Positions 37,922 through 46,361 of a DNA stretch of 64,000 nt are shown here, one piece after another. The stretch covers positions 62,001-126,000 of the forward strand of contig NZ_JAKRGA010000003.1 of assembly GCF_022347785.1 (NCBI RefSeq), written 5' to 3'. Every line of letters starts with the position of its first letter. Positions within the stretch are counted from its first letter, which is position 1. Made by a program: the position numbers and the translations under genes. The stretch comes from Psychrobium sp. MM17-31. Its GTDB lineage: Bacteria > Pseudomonadota > Gammaproteobacteria > Enterobacterales > Psychrobiaceae. The notes beneath the pieces were generated by a model. It saw nothing but the letters and a program-made list of their open reading frames with translations, was not told the DNA's origin and did not search any database.

Positions 37922-38971
37922 ATGACAGAGCAAACGGCTAAACAACGCAGTTTATACCCTTGGTTGGTGAAACCCTATATGGGGCTGGCGAGTGATCTCG
38001 CACAGGCACGGCTTCATCATGCGTTATTAATTAGCTCGGCCACTGCACTCGGAAAGTCGGAGTTGGTCGCTCGTTTAGCAGAGTTGATCCATTGCCAAAC
38101 ACCCATTGAAAACAAAGCCTGTGGTCAATGTCAGGATTGCCAGCTTCATAACGCTGGAACCCACGCTGACTTCTACCATGTGCAGCATTTGGAAAACAAA
38201 ACGCAAATCAGTATTGAACAAGTGCGTAGCGTGAGTAATAAACTTACGGATACAGGTCTGGTTAACCAACGCCGTGTCGTTTTTATTCACGACGCAGATT
38301 GCATGACAGAAGCTGCGAGCAACGCGTTATTAAAGATTCTTGAAGAGCCACCAAAGCACGTTTATTTTGTGCTAACAACATCTGCTATCGCAAAGATCCC
38401 GGCCACTATTTTGAGTCGTTGTTTAAAGCTGACGCTGCAACAACCACCAATCGATAAGCTTATCGCTTGGTTAACCCGCAAGAGTGATAGAGCAATTACG
38501 CCTGCGCAATTCGCGCTGTTAGGGCACTCTCCATTAGCCGCGTTATCAGCGCTAGAAGACAATAGTGTTGAACATATTGATGCGCTCATCAATCAATGCA
38601 ATCGGATGTATCAGGCTTGGGGCAGTAAAAATGACGATCTCGCTGCAGTAAGTGTGATTGAGCTAAGCGAGTTATTAGTGTCATTAACCAGTCACAAAAC
38701 GATGCCAATGTCGCTTGTTCAACTAGTCTCTATGCTCAAGCAAATAAATTTGTGGATTGCCAAAGGTCAGGTGCTTGGTAGAGCGCCAATTGACGCGCTA
38801 AGTTCTAATCTATATACCTCAAGTTTGAGTATAGACTCCAAGGCATTAGTCAACCTTGACAGCGAGTTAGCGCAGTTGCACCATTTGTTGATGAGTAATA
38901 GTGGGGTCAATGGCGCATTGCAATTACAAAACTTGTTAATCAAAACAACAGAACAGATCATTAATGGTTAA
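37922..38971 (+). CDS. holB: DNA polymerase III subunit delta'
   Basis: A clamp-loader subunit that completes the gamma-complex ring with the DnaX product encoded at 11.6 kb. The 349-residue product has a degenerate ATP site (SSATALGKSEL), zinc cysteines in NKACGQCQDCQLH, the conserved NALLKILEEPP and a sensor SRC. Such degeneracy is normal for delta' subunits. The C-terminal third is diverged but of the expected length. pilZ follows in 11 bases. Confidence 0.93.
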   Translation: MTEQTAKQRSLYPWLVKPYMGLASDLAQARLHHALLISSATALGKSELVARLAELIHCQTPIENKACGQCQDCQLHNAGTHADFYHVQHLENKTQISIEQVRSVSNKLTDTGLVNQRRVVFIHDADCMTEAASNALLKILEEPPKHVYFVLTTSAIAKIPATILSRCLKLTLQQPPIDKLIAWLTRKSDRAITPAQFALLGHSPLAALSALEDNSVEHIDALINQCNRMYQAWGSKNDDLAAVSVIELSELLVSLTSHKTMPMSLVQLVSMLKQINLWIAKGQVLGRAPIDALSSNLYTSSLSIDSKALVNLDSELAQLHHLLMSNSGVNGALQLQNLLIKTTEQIING

Positions 38972-38982
38972 GGAAGATAGCA

Positions 38983-39309
38983 TTGATAAGCATCAGTATA
39001 GAATTTAAGAACATACAGCAGCTGTACGGGAGTTACATGCCGTATGTAAATCACGGTGGGTTGTTCTTTATTAGTCAAGAGAAAGTAGAGCTCGGACAGC
39101 AGGTCAAAGTCAGCGTTATGTTGCCAGATGATTTAGAGCCTAGCGTATTCGAAGGGCCAGTGATTTGGATAAATCCATTGGGTGCGCAAGGCGGTAGACC
39201 CGTAGGATTTGGTGTCGCACTTAGCGAAGCACAAATAAAGTTGCGCACCGAAATAGAGCGCTTGCTAGGCCCTAAGCTTAGCGGTGGCGATGTTACATCG
39301 ACGATGTAG
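38983..39309 (+). CDS. pilZ: PilZ domain-containing type IV pilus assembly protein
   Basis: A 108-residue single-domain PilZ protein needed for type IV pilus assembly in relatives. Motifs are the conserved YMPYVNHGGLFFISQEK and GQQVKVSVMLPDDLEPSVFEGPVIW, ending near GFGVALSE. It lacks the RxxxR-type c-di-GMP binding sequence, like canonical pilus PilZ proteins. The start is TTG at 38983 with AGGA eight bases upstream. The tmk-holB-pilZ-tatD order recurs in many gammaproteobacteria. No other pilus gene is in the window. Confidence 0.9.
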   Translation: MISISIEFKNIQQLYGSYMPYVNHGGLFFISQEKVELGQQVKVSVMLPDDLEPSVFEGPVIWINPLGAQGGRPVGFGVALSEAQIKLRTEIERLLGPKLSGGDVTSTM

Positions 39310-39346
39310 CCAGTTTAAAAAATTAAATTAGAGTATCAAAAGTAGT

Positions 39347-40117
39347 ATGTTTATAGACTCACATTGTCATTTGGACCGTTTAAACCTGTCACTTTACGAC
39401 AATGACTTGGCCAATGTAATTGGTAATGCGAAAGCACAAGGCGTTAACGAAATGCTTTGTGTGAGTGTTGATTTAAAATCTTATCCAGCGATGTTGGATA
39501 CGATAAATCCATATGCTTTTATTCACGCCAGTTGTGGTCAACATCCGCTGTATCAAGAAGATTTGGTAAATCCGACATTGCTTGAAGAATATTGTCACAA
39601 TGACAAAGTCGTTGCAGTGGGAGAGACTGGATTAGATGCGTTTTACGCACCAGAAACCATTGATGTGCAAACCCAGAGTTTTATCGAGCACGTTGAGGTG
39701 GCAAACAAGGTAAACAAGCCGCTAATTATTCACACCCGTGACGCGCGTCAGCAAACCATAGATATCTTAAAGCAAGGCCACGCCGATAAAGTTGGCGGTG
39801 TATTGCATTGTTTTACCGAAAGCTATGAAATGGCTAAGCAAGCCATGGATTTGGGATTCTATATCTCCATTTCCGGCATCGTGACCTTTAAGAATGCAAA
39901 AGAGCTGCGTGAAACCGTGACTAAGCTGCCGTTAGATCGCTTATTGATTGAGACAGATTCACCGTATCTAGCGCCTGTGCCTCATCGTGGTAAAGAGAAT
40001 CAACCGGCGTTTGTCAAAGATGTCGCGGAGTTTATCGCCAATCTTAAAGGCGTTTCTGTCGAAACATTGGCTGAAACAACCAGTCAAAACTTTCGAGATT
40101 TATTTATAAAATCGTAA
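39347..40117 (+). CDS. TatD-family metal-dependent hydrolase (YcfH-like)
   Basis: A 256-residue TIM-barrel hydrolase of the TatD DNase family. Metal ligands are visible in DSHCHLDRL (H6, H8), HTRDA, HCFTES and TDSPYLAP. Relatives have 3'-5' exonuclease or D-aminoacyl-tRNA-like activities; the in vivo role is unclear. It follows pilZ, as in other genomes, and ends just before the SOS box at 40139. Confidence 0.92.
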   Translation: MFIDSHCHLDRLNLSLYDNDLANVIGNAKAQGVNEMLCVSVDLKSYPAMLDTINPYAFIHASCGQHPLYQEDLVNPTLLEEYCHNDKVVAVGETGLDAFYAPETIDVQTQSFIEHVEVANKVNKPLIIHTRDARQQTIDILKQGHADKVGGVLHCFTESYEMAKQAMDLGFYISISGIVTFKNAKELRETVTKLPLDRLLIETDSPYLAPVPHRGKENQPAFVKDVAEFIANLKGVSVETLAETTSQNFRDLFIKS

Positions 40118-40138
40118 AACCGAAAAATACTGTTGTGA

Positions 40139-40158
40139 TACTGGTTAAAAATACAGTA
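40139..40158 (+). promoter_or_regulatory. LexA (SOS) box upstream of yebG
   Basis: A palindromic TACTG, then N10, then CAGTA: CTG at 40141-40143 and CAG at 40154-40156, flanked by TA on both sides, with an AT-rich spacer (GTTAAAAATA). It matches the gammaproteobacterial LexA consensus at all fixed positions and lies 33 bases upstream of the yebG ATG. Confidence 0.88.
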
Positions 40159-40190
40159 GTATATATCTGACCACCACAGAGGATAGATCA

Positions 40191-40487
40191 ATGATTGAAA
40201 TCGAATATATTGTTAAAGACAAAAGAGGGGTAGAAAAATTGCGTACTGCCGATAAGAAAGCTGCTGATGCTTATGACAAAGCCCTCGATAACGCTGAGTT
40301 ACTGCAACAATTACTGCGTCACGACAATGTACTTCCAAAACTTAAGGAAGACGATTTAGAAACTTTGACTATCTATCTTGCCCTTAACGCTAAGAATGTG
40401 GAAAAAGCCTTAAAAGGTAAACAGCCTGAGCTTTCTGGTGATGAAGCTGATGGCAGCAATGTAACCTCAATCGAGGAAGCCTCATAA
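40191..40487 (+). CDS. yebG: SOS-response protein YebG
   Basis: A 98-residue DNA-damage-inducible protein of unknown function. It matches E. coli YebG in the opening IEYIVKDKRGVEKLRTADKKAADAYDK and in the acidic C-terminal tail. The perfect LexA box upstream supports SOS control, as known for E. coli yebG. It is followed three bases later by the DUF1415 gene and then by a dUTPase gene, suggesting an SOS-responsive operon. Confidence 0.92.
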   Translation: MIEIEYIVKDKRGVEKLRTADKKAADAYDKALDNAELLQQLLRHDNVLPKLKEDDLETLTIYLALNAKNVEKALKGKQPELSGDEADGSNVTSIEEAS

Positions 40488-40490
40488 GGC

Positions 40491-41090
40491 ATGAACACAC
40501 AAGAAAAACGCCGCGCTTTTGCAAATGATAGTGCGGCTATTATCGCCCACACTAAGGCGTGGGTAGATAAAGTCATTGTGCGCTTGAATATCTGTCCCTT
40601 TGCCAAAGCAGAGGTGCAAGCGCGAAGCATTAAATATCAAGTACTGACTCCTGCCACCTTTAATACCTATCTGGATAAGTTTTACGATGCCTGTTGTGAG
40701 CTAGACAATAACGCAGACATCGCCACTACCTTATTAATATTTAGCGATCCACAAATGGATTTTGATCAGTATCTAGATTTACTCGATTGTGCGCAGCAAC
40801 AACTGATCAACGACGGCTATGAAGGTATCTATCAGCTCGCGAGTTTTCATCCAGAATATTGTTTTGACGAGCAGGAAGGTGAAGATGCCGCCAACTATAC
40901 CAACAGAGCACCGTATCCGACGATTCATATTATTCGCGAGGCAGATATTACTAAGGCACTGGCGAATTTTTTACGACCAGAGATGATCCCAGAGCGCAAT
41001 ATCGAGTATACTCGCCGCAAAGGATATCAATACATGGAGTCATTACTCGACTCTTGTTACCTTGAGCACTCAAACAATAAAAACAATTAG
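40491..41090 (+). CDS. DUF1415 domain-containing protein
   Basis: A 199-residue protein with the DUF1415 signatures WVDKVIVRLNICPFAKAE near residues 24-41 and ASFHPEYCFDEQEGEDAANY near 122-141, followed by HIIREADITKAL. It has no signal peptide. The function is unknown. Its three-base distance from yebG and eight-base distance to the dUTPase gene place it in the same transcript, so it may be induced with them after DNA damage. Confidence 0.85.
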   Translation: MNTQEKRRAFANDSAAIIAHTKAWVDKVIVRLNICPFAKAEVQARSIKYQVLTPATFNTYLDKFYDACCELDNNADIATTLLIFSDPQMDFDQYLDLLDCAQQQLINDGYEGIYQLASFHPEYCFDEQEGEDAANYTNRAPYPTIHIIREADITKALANFLRPEMIPERNIEYTRRKGYQYMESLLDSCYLEHSNNKNN

Positions 41091-41098
41091 GAAGATTT

Positions 41099-41725
41099 AT
41101 GATCGCGCAACTCACGCAAATGTTTGCCATGCAAAATAAATTAAACGCCGCCATTAATCCCGATTGGATCAATGACGCTTCACAAGACTGGCACTGCGCC
41201 GTAGTCGTTGAAGGCGCGGAAATGATCGACCATTACGGCTGGAAATGGTGGAAACACCAAACGCCTGATATTGAGCAAGTACATCTTGAGCTGGTGGATA
41301 TTTGGCACTTCTTAATGAGCGCTGAGTTAAAGCGTCATCCTGCATTATCAATCGAAGAAGCCATTGAGCAAAGCGCCAAGATCTGGAGCGAGCACTTTAG
41401 CAAAGCCTATGAAGGAGGTAAGTTCTTACCACTAGCTAAGGCACTAGTCGGTAAATCTGCCTTGTCAGAAATGGCGTATACCGAATTTGTTAAAGTAATG
41501 GCGGTTGTTGATTTTGACTTTGACGCCCTTTACAAATGGTACATTGGAAAAAATGTACTTAACTATTTCCGTCAAGATCATGGCTACAAAGACGGCTCTT
41601 ACATCAAAGTGTGGAATGGTCGTGAAGACAACGAGCATTTAGCCGATGCGTTAAACGCCTTAGCTTGTGATGAGTCACTGGCGGATAATGTGTATCAAGC
41701 ATTAGAGAATGCTTATCCGAAATAA
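41099..41725 (+). CDS. dUTP diphosphatase, dimeric all-alpha type
   Basis: A 208-residue protein of the MazG-related dUTPase_2 superfamily, unrelated to the trimeric Dut of E. coli. The metal-binding helices are visible as VEGAEMIDHYGWKWWK and QVHLELVDIWHFL (E-x-x-E...E-x-x-D pattern), and a later lysine-rich FRQDHGYKDGSYIKVW completes the site. It would hydrolyse dUTP (and perhaps dUDP) to keep uracil out of DNA, which fits the SOS context and the dcd gene at 34.7 kb. Confidence 0.87.
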   Translation: MIAQLTQMFAMQNKLNAAINPDWINDASQDWHCAVVVEGAEMIDHYGWKWWKHQTPDIEQVHLELVDIWHFLMSAELKRHPALSIEEAIEQSAKIWSEHFSKAYEGGKFLPLAKALVGKSALSEMAYTEFVKVMAVVDFDFDALYKWYIGKNVLNYFRQDHGYKDGSYIKVWNGREDNEHLADALNALACDESLADNVYQALENAYPK

Positions 41726-41742
41726 GTAAATCATATCGTAAG

Positions 41743-41772
41743 AAAAGCAGCGAACATTTCGCTGCTTTTTTA
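41743..41772 (+). terminator. Terminator after the dUTPase gene
   Basis: AAAAGCAGCGAA, loop CAT, TTCGCTGCTTTTTT. A stable stem with a T-run of six, closing the yebG-DUF1415-dUTPase unit. Confidence 0.85.
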
Positions 41773-41865
41773 TTTGCCAAATGTAATAACACAATAAATG
41801 AATTGATGTCATTATCTGTTGTCTATCATAATACAAAGCAACTTATCTTCTATCAGGGAATCTAG

Positions 41866-43728
41866 ATGAAAAAACTACTGAAAATTCTCCTCGCTCTTGT
41901 CGTGCTGTTAGTACTCGCCGTTAGTGCGTTATTAATCTTTGTCGATCCCAACGACTATAAATCAGAAATTGAAACTCAGGCCAAGACGGCATTAAATCGC
42001 GATCTTAAGATCAATGGCGATTTAGGTTGGGTCATTTTCCCTAAACTGGGTATAGCAACTGGGCAGATTGAACTAAAGAACGCAGCGGGCTTTAGTAAAG
42101 ACAATCTCGCCAAAATTGACAACTTGTCGGTATCTCTTGATGTGATGCCATTGATTTCAGGCGAAATTGTATTAGGTCAATTAAGCCTTGATGGACTTAA
42201 TTTCAATCTAGAAACCAATAAAGCTGGTGTGAGTAACCTTGAAGGAATGGGTAGTGGTAAATCAGCCCCACCGCAAAGTACTACAACTGATACAACGCAA
42301 CCTGCTACACCGACTAAATTGCCAAAGCTAACGTTAGCTGGTATCGATATTACCAATACTAATATTACCGTCATCGACCAAAAGCTCGGCTCTGAAACAG
42401 ATCTGAGCATTAAATTGATTGAGCTTGGCCGTTTTGAATTAGGTAAAGAAACCTCGCTCGATATTATTTTAAGTGTTGTGACAAAAGAATTTGTCGGCGA
42501 TCTAAATCTAAACGCCAAAATGACGGTGCAGCAAGATTTATCAGCGGTGGCGCTTAATGCGTTAACCCTCAACGGCTCTTTAAAAGGAGATAACGTACCA
42601 GCTGGTAAGATGGATATCGATTTAAAAACAGCAGCGAGTATTGCCTTATCGCCAGTGGTTGCTGATGTCGAGAAACTTGCCCTTGATATCAACGGTATGA
42701 AAATGGATGGCAGTGCTTCGGTTGCACTCGCTGATAAAACCAAGGTGCGCTTTAACCTAGCCGCGACTGAGTGGGATCTTAATCCGCTAATTCCAGCGCC
42801 TAAAGAAGATGAAGCGACTCCCACTGAAGAGAAAGCGCCTGCGCCGGAAGTTGAGCCAGATCTAAGCGTACTTAATACATTAGATGTTGACGGTAAACTA
42901 ACCTTTGAAGGATTTAAAGCTAAAGGCATCAATGTAGGTAAAACTGCATTAACAGTGCTGGTTAAAGATGGGAGCGCTAAGCTGGCTCCGCTAAGTGTTG
43001 ATTTGTACCAAGGTAACATGACGCTAAACGCAACGGTTAGCCATGATGGCGGCAGGAATAGTTACCAAATCGATAAAGTGCTTAAAGGCGTACAAATCTT
43101 ACCATTGCTTAAAGACGCTGCCGATATTGACATGCTTGCCGGTAATACGGAGTTTAATCTTAAAGCTAGTGGTCAAGGTTTAACGGTTAGCAAGATTAAG
43201 CAAGGTCTAGTAGGTAACGGCAGCTTTGCTATTAAAGATGGCGCACTGTACGGCATTAATATCGCGCAAAAGCTACGCTCAGCAAAAGCGGCACTTGGCA
43301 GTGATGCTAGTGAAGAAGAAAAGAAAACGGACTTTACTGCGCTACACGGTAAGTTCGCGATGAAGAATGGTGTGGTGGACAATACATCATTAGACATGGA
43401 AGCACCTTTCTTACGCTTAGCAGGTAAGGGCACCGCCGATATTTTAAAAGAGTTGGTGGACTATCACCTGAAAGTGACTTTGGTCGGCACTTCAAAAGGC
43501 CAAGGCGGTAGCAGCGATTTAGCAGGTCTTGCGATCCCACTGAAAGTGAGTGGTAGCTTTACCGATCCTAAATTTGGTTTAGATACCAGCGGCGCTTTAA
43601 AAGCCAAGCTTGATGCGGAAAAGGCTGCACTTAAAGCCAAGGCGAACGAAAAGCTTGAAAAAGCAAAAAAAGAAGCTGAAAAGAAAGCCAAGGACAAGTT
43701 AAAAGATAAACTTAAAGGTTTCTTCTAA
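41866..43728 (+). CDS. AsmA-family protein
   Basis: A 620-residue inner-membrane-anchored periplasmic protein of the AsmA group, related to lipid-transport bridge proteins. It has an N-terminal anchor (LLKILLALVVLLVLAVSALL, about residues 4-24) and the AsmA start DPNDYKSEIETQAKTALNRD. A proline/threonine-rich linker (about 126-150) and a second one (about 305-330) lie before the AsmA C-terminal domain (about 380-560). It ends in a lysine/glutamate-rich helix (KANEKLEKAKKEAEKKAK). The substrate (phospholipid or LPS) is not deducible. Confidence 0.88.
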   Translation: MKKLLKILLALVVLLVLAVSALLIFVDPNDYKSEIETQAKTALNRDLKINGDLGWVIFPKLGIATGQIELKNAAGFSKDNLAKIDNLSVSLDVMPLISGEIVLGQLSLDGLNFNLETNKAGVSNLEGMGSGKSAPPQSTTTDTTQPATPTKLPKLTLAGIDITNTNITVIDQKLGSETDLSIKLIELGRFELGKETSLDIILSVVTKEFVGDLNLNAKMTVQQDLSAVALNALTLNGSLKGDNVPAGKMDIDLKTAASIALSPVVADVEKLALDINGMKMDGSASVALADKTKVRFNLAATEWDLNPLIPAPKEDEATPTEEKAPAPEVEPDLSVLNTLDVDGKLTFEGFKAKGINVGKTALTVLVKDGSAKLAPLSVDLYQGNMTLNATVSHDGGRNSYQIDKVLKGVQILPLLKDAADIDMLAGNTEFNLKASGQGLTVSKIKQGLVGNGSFAIKDGALYGINIAQKLRSAKAALGSDASEEEKKTDFTALHGKFAMKNGVVDNTSLDMEAPFLRLAGKGTADILKELVDYHLKVTLVGTSKGQGGSSDLAGLAIPLKVSGSFTDPKFGLDTSGALKAKLDAEKAALKAKANEKLEKAKKEAEKKAKDKLKDKLKGFF

Positions 43729-43750
43729 TTTCTTACTTTATTAAATAACT

Positions 43751-43780
43751 AAAAATGCCGCTAATTTAGCGGCATTTTTT
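43751..43780 (+). terminator. Terminator after the AsmA-family gene
   Basis: AAAAATGCCGCT pairs with AGCGGCATTTTT around a five-base loop, with a T-run of six. Confidence 0.85.
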
Positions 43781-43850
43781 ATGCCTAGGATTGGGTTTAA
43801 AGGTGTTTTGATATACCATAACCACGTCTTTACATACTTGAGTCAGCGTC

Positions 43851-45392
43851 ATTAATACTTCACAGAATCAATATCTTATTACTATAGATTACGGTACACA
43901 AAGTGTGCGAGCCTTGGTGTTTGACGCCAATGGGCAGCTTATTACTAAAGTGATGCATTTGGTGACCCCTTATGAAGTGCCGCAGCTTGGCTGGGCTGAG
44001 CAAGATGCGCATTACTGTTGGCAGCAGGTGTGCTTGGTGCTACAAAAATTATGGCGTGAAAGTAATATTGTGCCAGAGCAGGTGGTTGGGATATCTCTAA
44101 CGACCCAGCGTAATTGTATTGTTCATCTTGACCGTGAAAATAATCCGTTACGTCCTATCATTATGTGGCCGGATAATAGAAGGGCCAGCATACTACCGAA
44201 GTTCTCTCTATGGTGGCAATTAGCCTTTGGCGTGATTGGTATGACTAAACGCATTCGCTATTTTCAAGGCGAGTCAGAGTGTAATTGGGTCGTGCAGCAT
44301 CAGCCTGAAATTGCCAAGCAAAGCGCCAAGATTGGATTTTTATCAGGGTGGCTAAATTTCAAGTTAAGTGGTGTATTAGCTGATTCCGTGGCAGCGCAAG
44401 TGGGCTATTTACCCTTTAATTACAAGAAGCGTCATTGGGGTAAAAAAAGCGCTTGGCAGTGGCAGGCTATTGCAGTGAAACCTGAGCAAATGGTAGATGT
44501 GGTTGAACCCGGTGAGATGATAGCAAGGGTTAGTCAGCAGGCGCATCTAGACACTGGACTTGTGGTTGGAACACCAATTATTAGTGCTGGTGCTGACAAA
44601 GCCTGTGAAACCTTAACCTCTGGCACTGCATCGCCTAATGTGGCGAGTATTAGCTTAGGCACAGCATCAACGATATCTATTACTCAGCGAGATTATCGCG
44701 AAGCATTTCGCTATTTACCCGCTTATCCTTCATTAGTTGAAAACAGCTTTATTAATGAGATTATTCTCCAGCGTGGCTTTTGGCTGCTAACGCATTTTAT
44801 TGAGCAATATGGCCAAGCAGACGTTGAAGAAGCACAGCGTTTGGGTATCAAGCCGGAAGAGCTGATTTGTCGTCGTATTCTCGATATTGAACCAGGGGCT
44901 AACGGATTAATTGTCCAACCATTTTGGGCGCCCGGTGTTATCTATCCTGGGCCTGAGGCGCGTGGCTCCATTGTTGGTTTCACCCCAGATCACACAAGGT
45001 ATCATTTATACCGTGCGTTGATTGAAGGTATCCTGTTGTCACTTAAGCAGGGATTAGCGCGGCTTGAAAAAATTGCACCACAGAAAATTGATTTAATTCG
45101 TATCAGTGGCGGCGGCAGTCAAAGTGATGTGGTGATGCAAATGGCCAGTGATATTTTTAATTTGCCGTGTGAACGCGTACAAACTCATGAAACATCAGGG
45201 CTGGGTGCTGCTATAGCTTGTGCTAAAGGTGTAGGCTTCTATAACAGCATCAGTGAAGGCGCAAAGACGATGGTAAAACACGGCCAACGTTTTGAACCGT
45301 CGAACAATGCGACTATTTATCAGCAGATTTACCGGCAAAAAAGTGCAAAAATCTACGATTACTTAAAACCTTTTTACAACAAATACGAATAA
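43851..45392 (+). CDS. FGGY-family carbohydrate kinase, non-canonical start
   Basis: A sugar or polyol kinase of the xylulokinase/glycerol-kinase fold. The first standard start codon in frame is GTG at 43905, but the codons before it spell LITIDYGTQS, the conserved N-terminal phosphate-binding motif, so the true start must be upstream. The only plausible position is ATT at 43851 (INTSQNQYLITIDYGTQSV), with a weak GAG eight bases before it; frame is open back to a TGA at 43839. Core motifs follow: GISLTTQRN, the WPDNRR segment, ISLGTASTISIT, and ISGGGSQSDVVMQMASDI. It is followed by a dehydrogenase gene 10 bases away. Either an ATT start or a recently damaged ATG. Confidence 0.8.
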   Translation: MNTSQNQYLITIDYGTQSVRALVFDANGQLITKVMHLVTPYEVPQLGWAEQDAHYCWQQVCLVLQKLWRESNIVPEQVVGISLTTQRNCIVHLDRENNPLRPIIMWPDNRRASILPKFSLWWQLAFGVIGMTKRIRYFQGESECNWVVQHQPEIAKQSAKIGFLSGWLNFKLSGVLADSVAAQVGYLPFNYKKRHWGKKSAWQWQAIAVKPEQMVDVVEPGEMIARVSQQAHLDTGLVVGTPIISAGADKACETLTSGTASPNVASISLGTASTISITQRDYREAFRYLPAYPSLVENSFINEIILQRGFWLLTHFIEQYGQADVEEAQRLGIKPEELICRRILDIEPGANGLIVQPFWAPGVIYPGPEARGSIVGFTPDHTRYHLYRALIEGILLSLKQGLARLEKIAPQKIDLIRISGGGSQSDVVMQMASDIFNLPCERVQTHETSGLGAAIACAKGVGFYNSISEGAKTMVKHGQRFEPSNNATIYQQIYRQKSAKIYDYLKPFYNKYE

Positions 45393-45402
45393 CGGAATTC
45401 AA

Positions 45403-46272
45403 ATGAAGCTAACTTTTATTGGATTAGGCGTAATGGGCTATCCCATGGCGGGCTTTTTACAAAAAGCAGGACACGAGGTGACTGTTTATAACCGTACAAC
45501 GAGTAAAGCGCAGCAGTGGTGCAGTGAATATGATGGCGCTTATGCGTTAACGCCGGCACTCGCCGCTGAAAATGCGGATATCGTATTTTGTTGCGTCGGT
45601 AATGACGATGATTTACGTCAGGTCACCATAGGTGAAGATGGCGTGCTACAAACGATGAAAGCAAATTCAATTCTTTGTGATCACACTACGGCATCAGCTG
45701 ATGTCGCGCGTGAATTGGCGGCTGTTTGTCAGAGCAAAGCGATAGGCTTTTTAGATGCGCCAGTATCTGGTGGTCAAGCAGGCGCAGAAAATGGTGTGCT
45801 GACTATTATGATTGGCGGCGAGCAAGAAACCTTTGATAATGTACGCCCAGTGCTTGATGCATATGCTCGTTGCGCCGAGCGTATCGGTGATGTTGGTGCT
45901 GGACAACTAGCTAAGATGGTTAATCAGATTTGTATCGCTGGTGTGGTGCAAGGATTAGCCGAAGGTGTTCATTTTGCTAAACAAGCAGATCTTGATGTTG
46001 CGAAAGTGATTGAAGTAATTTCGAAAGGCGCGGCGCAAAGCTGGCAAATGGAGAATCGCTATCAGGCGATGATCGATAATGAATACGACTTTGGTTTTGC
46101 GATAGATTGGATGCGTAAAGATTTAGGCATTACGCTAGATGAAGCGCGCCGTAATAACGCTAAGCTTCCTTTGACAGCCCTTGTCGATCAGTTCTACGGC
46201 GACGTGCAGGAAATGGGGGGGAATCGTTGGGATACTTCAAGTTTGCACGCAAGACTTTCTAAAAAGAAGTAA
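45403..46272 (+). CDS. NAD(P)-dependent oxidoreductase, 3-hydroxyisobutyrate dehydrogenase family
   Basis: A 289-residue beta-hydroxyacid dehydrogenase. The Rossmann motif FIGLGVMGYPMAGFL is at residues 4-18, the substrate-binding DAPVSGGQAGAENGVLTIM is at about 120-138, and the catalytic lysine is in AGQLAKMVNQICIAG at about 167-181. Family members reduce tartronate semialdehyde or oxidise 3-hydroxyisobutyrate or similar acids. Pairing with the sugar kinase suggests carbohydrate or polyol breakdown, but the substrate is unknown. Confidence 0.9.
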   Translation: MKLTFIGLGVMGYPMAGFLQKAGHEVTVYNRTTSKAQQWCSEYDGAYALTPALAAENADIVFCCVGNDDDLRQVTIGEDGVLQTMKANSILCDHTTASADVARELAAVCQSKAIGFLDAPVSGGQAGAENGVLTIMIGGEQETFDNVRPVLDAYARCAERIGDVGAGQLAKMVNQICIAGVVQGLAEGVHFAKQADLDVAKVIEVISKGAAQSWQMENRYQAMIDNEYDFGFAIDWMRKDLGITLDEARRNNAKLPLTALVDQFYGDVQEMGGNRWDTSSLHARLSKKK

Positions 46273-46306
46273 ATTTATTGTTTGCTCTTTTAAGGAGCAG
46301 GCAAAT

Positions 46307-46339
46307 AAAAAAGGCGGTGTTCGATCACACCGCCTTTTG
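46307..46339. terminator. Bidirectional terminator between the dehydrogenase gene and sbcB
   Basis: AAAAGGCGGTGT, loop TCGATC, ACACCGCCTTTT, with T-runs on both strands between convergent genes. Confidence 0.85.
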
Positions 46340-46361
46340 TTTGTAAGAATCATTTCACCAA

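Noticed and set aside
42177-43019. Long leftward open frame of 280 codons inside the AsmA-family gene
   Set aside because: It is antisense to a gene with a clear signal anchor and terminator, and its protein is a Ser/Val/Leu-rich shadow of the codon pattern with no start context.
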